Of a DNA stretch of 41,306 nt, positions 38,759-41,306 are shown one piece after another. Numbering within the stretch: position 1 is the stretch's first letter; each line of letters begins with the position of its first letter. Position numbers and translations under genes: made by a program. Under the pieces are notes generated by a model. The model did no database searches, had not been told where the DNA came from, and was given only the letters and a program-made list of their open reading frames with translations. The stretch is from Collinsella aerofaciens (GTDB lineage: Bacteria; Actinomycetota; Coriobacteriia; Coriobacteriales; Coriobacteriaceae): contig NZ_WQPL01000013.1 of assembly GCF_018785245.1 (NCBI RefSeq), forward strand, positions 1 to 41,306, written 5' to 3'.

Positions 38759-39202
38759 TTACGCGAGGCGGGCTCCGACGATCTTTGCTGCTGCCGGCTT
38801 GTCGAAGTTACCGCCGGTGGCCTTGCCCAGAGCGCCCATAACCTGGCCCATCTGCTTCTTAGAGGTCGCGCCCAGCTCGGCGATAACCTGCTCGATCAGG
38901 GCCTCGAGCTCCTCGCCCGAAACCTGCGCGGGCAGCAGGCTCTCCAGAATCTTGACCTGCTCGGTCAGGTTGTCGGTACGCTCCTGGTCGGTACCGGCCT
39001 TAATGGACATCTCCAGCGTCTCGCTCGTCTGCTTAATCAGACGCTTGATCATGCTGTTGACGTCTTCCTCGGTCACATCACGACGCTCGTTGACCTCGAT
39101 GTTCTTCACCTCGGCCTTAACCTGGCGAATGATGGACAGGCGAACCTTGTCCTTGGCCTTCATGGCCGCGATCATTTCCTTCTGCAGCTCTTCGTTGGTC
39201 AT
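38759..39202 (-). CDS. GatB/YqeY domain protein
   Basis: This 147-residue protein is made wholly of the YqeY/GatB-tail helical domain: DKVRLSIIRQVKAEVKN, then LPAQVSGEELEALIEQVIAELGATSKKQMGQVMGALGKATGGNFDKPAAAKIV. The same domain helps GatB bind tRNA in the amidotransferase complex; the role of the stand-alone form is not settled. I chose the ATG at 39202, with AGGAGG 8 bases upstream; an in-frame TTG lies two codons earlier. Confidence 0.88.
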   Translation of the reverse strand: MTNEELQKEMIAAMKAKDKVRLSIIRQVKAEVKNIEVNERRDVTEEDVNSMIKRLIKQTSETLEMSIKAGTDQERTDNLTEQVKILESLLPAQVSGEELEALIEQVIAELGATSKKQMGQVMGALGKATGGNFDKPAAAKIVGARLA

Positions 39203-39256
39203 CTGCAAATCCTCCTCAATAGCGTGGGCGGCACCCGCACGAGCGCCGCTCCATGA

Positions 39257-40480
39257 TTACTCAGTCGTCGACGAATCGTCGGTCGAACTCTTGGTGACGC
39301 CCTTCAGGCTGACGTTGTACGGCACGTCCTTGGGCATGGGGTTAACGGTGATGTCGGCATCCTTCTTGTACTGCTCCAGCCACTCGCTGTACGCGGTGCT
39401 TGCCGCCTGCGTCTTCACCACGTTGGAGACGTACTTCTTGATGTCCTTGGGCACCTGCTTAATGTCATCGACCTGATTATCGACATGGAAGTAGTCGGTG
39501 CACTTGATGATGTGATAACCATAGGTCGACTCGACGACGTCGCTCACATCGCCCTTGTTGAGCCCCTCGAGCGCCGTCTGGTAGCTGTCGACGAAGGTAG
39601 TGAGCTTGTCCCAGCCCACATCGCCCTTCTTATCCTTGGAGCCGGTATCGTCGGAGTACTGCTCCACGGCATCCTCAAAGCTCAGCTCGCCGGAGTTGAT
39701 CTTGTCCAGGCACTCCTGCGCCTTGGCCTTGGCGGCAGCTTTGTCCTCGTCGGAAGCGTCAGAATCGACCTTGATCAGGATATTCGACGAACGACGGGCA
39801 TCGTTGTAGTTGGACAGGTTCTCATTGATGTAATCGACAATCTCGCTGTCCTTGGGCTTGCTGGTGGGTGCCACGGCATCCTTGAGCTTCTGCTGCGCCA
39901 GGCTCTCCTTGAGCGAATCCTTGTAGGTGTCCTCGGTGTAGCCGTAGGTCTTAAGCGTCTTCTTAAAGGTCTTGGCGCCGCCCGCGCTCTTGCACGCGTC
40001 CTTCCAGGCCTTCTCGACCTCCTCGTCCGACACCGTCACACCGTTCTCCTTCTGTGCCTGCTGAAGCAGAATCTGCTGCGTGTAGGAGTCGATGAGTTGC
40101 TTGCGGTACTTCTTGGGCGTGAGGTCATTGTCGACCAGGTACTGCGCCCAGTCCTTGTCCTTGGTGTAGCCGTAGGACGTGCGCATGCTCATGATCTGCT
40201 TGGTCACGGTGTCCTCGGTGAGGTTGGTGCCGTTGATAGTGGCAGCCACACCGCCGGTGAGCTTATAGCCCGAGCCGGCGCTTTCGGTCTGCGACATCAG
40301 GCCGGAGCACGCCATGGCCGAAACGGAGAGCAGCATCGCCAGCACGCCAATGACCACCAGGACAATCTTGACGGTCTTGGACACATAGGTCTTGCGCTGC
40401 TTCTTGCGAGAGCTGGAGGCGGCGCGGGACCGTTGCTCGGGCGTCGGCGCGACCTCGGGGTTCTTTTTCTTATTTGCCAT
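39257..40480 (-). CDS. Membrane-anchored PrsA/SurA-type peptidyl-prolyl isomerase
   Basis: This 407-residue extracytoplasmic foldase has a basic N-terminus and then a single hydrophobic segment (about 36-58, VKIVLVVIGVLAMLLSVSAMAC) that may be a signal anchor. A SurA_N-like region follows (INGTNLTEDTVTKQIMSM; KYRKQLIDSYTQQILLQQAQ), then a parvulin (PPIC) domain from ~230: SSNILIKVD, FEDAVEQYSDD, GDVGWDKL, VVESTYGYHIIKCTD. The Cys at the segment end (AMACSG) could be lipidated, but the match to a lipobox is poor. It probably helps secreted proteins fold. Confidence 0.85.
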   Translation of the reverse strand: MANKKKNPEVAPTPEQRSRAASSSRKKQRKTYVSKTVKIVLVVIGVLAMLLSVSAMACSGLMSQTESAGSGYKLTGGVAATINGTNLTEDTVTKQIMSMRTSYGYTKDKDWAQYLVDNDLTPKKYRKQLIDSYTQQILLQQAQKENGVTVSDEEVEKAWKDACKSAGGAKTFKKTLKTYGYTEDTYKDSLKESLAQQKLKDAVAPTSKPKDSEIVDYINENLSNYNDARRSSNILIKVDSDASDEDKAAAKAKAQECLDKINSGELSFEDAVEQYSDDTGSKDKKGDVGWDKLTTFVDSYQTALEGLNKGDVSDVVESTYGYHIIKCTDYFHVDNQVDDIKQVPKDIKKYVSNVVKTQAASTAYSEWLEQYKKDADITVNPMPKDVPYNVSLKGVTKSSTDDSSTTE

Positions 40481-40547
40481 GTTTGGCCTTTCGCATCACG
40501 AATCGAACAAACGCCATTGTGTCACAACGCAGCCCCCGCGGCACACC

Positions 40548-40666
40548 TGGTGCATGGGGGACAGGTTAATCTGCACCATTTTGGTGCAAAGGGGACAGAT
40601 CTGGCAGCCGGCAGTTAGGGACGTTCCTTTTCTGCCGGCAGTTAGGGACAGTCCCCAAGTGCCGGC
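40548..40666. repeat. Cluster of four GGGAC-core repeats
   Basis: GGGGACAG occurs at 40557-40564 and 40591-40598, between copies of TGGTGCA/TGCACCA (40548, 40572, 40582). Then the direct repeat GCCGGCAGTTAGGGAC occurs at 40607-40622 and 40634-40649, with a closing GCCGGC at 40661. Two different arm sequences thus carry the same core side by side between two genes. Confidence 0.65.
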
Positions 40667-40667
40667 C

Positions 40668-41132
40668 CTAAAAGTGGCGGCGGATGGCGTCGACCATGCC
40701 TTGGCACGTGGTCTGGCCGAGCACATCGGCTGCAGCGTCGGTGTCCATAAAGATATTCATGAGCGCCTGAAGTGCCTCGACCTGGCCGCCCGGCTCGGCA
40801 ATGCCCAGGTTGATGACGATCTGCGCCGGCACCGGGGCACCCATGCCCGCCATCGCGTTGAACGTCACAGGTGCGGCGGGCTTTACCACCGCAATATAGG
40901 GCTTGGCCACAAATCCCGGATCGGTATGCGGAATGGCGATGTTTGCCGCCGGCATGGCGAGACCCGTGGGATAGGCGTCCTCGCGCGTGCGGACGGCGTT
41001 GAGCCAACCCTCGGCAATGTAGCCGCGCGGGGCAAGCTCGCCCTCGAGCCGCGCAAACACCTCGCCCGGCGTCGCGCACTCCCAATCAAAAAACACCAGC
41101 TCGGGCGTAAACAGCGCTTCGTTATCCGCCAC
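40668..41132 (-). CDS. PTS sugar-specific EIIA component (fructose/galactitol type)
   Basis: This 154-residue EIIA domain of the PTS-EIIA type 2 family accepts phosphate from HPr on a histidine, probably the His in ANIAIPHTDP (about residue 69), and passes it to a IIB partner. The conserved stretch FVAKPYIAVVKPAAPVTFNAM follows. The IIB and IIC partners are not in the window. The start is GTG, with GAGGTGA close upstream. The sugar cannot be told. Confidence 0.82.
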   Translation of the reverse strand: MADNEALFTPELVFFDWECATPGEVFARLEGELAPRGYIAEGWLNAVRTREDAYPTGLAMPAANIAIPHTDPGFVAKPYIAVVKPAAPVTFNAMAGMGAPVPAQIVINLGIAEPGGQVEALQALMNIFMDTDAAADVLGQTTCQGMVDAIRRHF

Positions 41133-41160
41133 ACGCTCACCTCTCTCACCTAGTCACCTG

Positions 41161-41196
41161 GGACGTTCTTAAACGACTAGTCGTTTAAGAACGTCC
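41161..41196. repeat. Perfect 36-bp palindrome without loop
   Basis: The 18-base half GGACGTTCTTAAACGACT is followed directly by its exact reverse complement. It lies 29 bases upstream of the PTS EIIA start codon. The GGGACGTTC at its edge recalls GGGACGTTCC in the repeat cluster at 40548-40666. It could be an operator, a cruciform site or another member of the hairpin family. After it, the window ends in GC-rich sequence with no recognisable gene. Confidence 0.7.
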
Positions 41197-41306
41197 ATTA
41201 CAGTCGAAATTGTCAGCCCGGGACCATCTCGGGCTACGATTGAGGCGCGCCCAGAACGGGCCGCCGACCGGGCGCCCGCGCACGGCCGAACGTCCCTGCC
41301 CCCGAG

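Overview
The window looks like chromosome from a high-GC Coriobacteriia member, probably Collinsella or a close gut relative. This is an inference from gene content: a LuxR regulator fused to a 12-helix MFS-like domain, an Ech-type hydrogenase, an NfnAB pair, a Tat-exported amino-acid binding lipoprotein and a sortase-anchored surface protein. No rRNA or phage genes are present. The only tRNA is an initiator tRNA-Met. Most of the window is housekeeping sequence, with many palindromic repeats in the gaps and one nested pair of insertion sequences.

Layout. (1) 510-6166, minus strand: a compact operon for a membrane-bound group 4 [NiFe] hydrogenase in the order echA-B-C-D-E-F, with the antiporter-like (EchA/NuoL) and NuoH-like (EchB) subunits fused into one 960-residue protein. 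(2) 6347-9222: a lone IS3-OrfA-like double-HTH protein and a large Old-Yellow-Enzyme/FAD/Fe-S reductase. (3) 9363-9663: a four-unit array of alternating inverted repeats, next to the initiator tRNA. (4) 10025-16606: coaX, a DUF4143 ATPase bracketed by three copies of one hairpin, a degenerate biotin-ligase-fold gene, a folP-folK fusion with a large insertion, a sirtuin and xthA. (5) 16756-20010: an ECF vitamin-type transporter (T, fused A-A', S). The A-A' gene carries a 189-bp in-frame element with inverted ends. (6) 20201-27952: glmU, prs, an unrecognised protein bracketed by two terminal-inverted-repeat elements, pth, and nfnA-nfnB. (7) 28092-28311: a second array of the same family as (3), then a sortase-anchored surface protein and a divergent MFS-LuxR regulator. 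(8) 31992-34703: one IS3-family element inserted into another, which itself sits in the loop of a palindromic repeat. (9) 34733-41132: a cytidylate-kinase-like gene, an amino-acid ABC transporter operon, a YqeY protein, a PrsA/SurA-type foldase and a PTS IIA protein.

How the genes fit together. Ech hydrogenase (reduced ferredoxin to H2 plus ion pumping) and NfnAB (ferredoxin/NADH/NADPH exchange) suggest a fermentative, ferredoxin-centred anaerobe. The OYE-type reductase fits anaerobic reduction of unsaturated substrates.

The most unusual content is not protein-coding. Seven repeat units in two loci 19 kb apart all have a loop of exactly 25 nt and a period of 80-81 bp. A diverse set of hairpins shares a GGGACAG-like core. 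One such hairpin was hit in its loop by an IS3-family element with a 3-bp duplication. All statements come from reading the sequence by eye; no searches were run.
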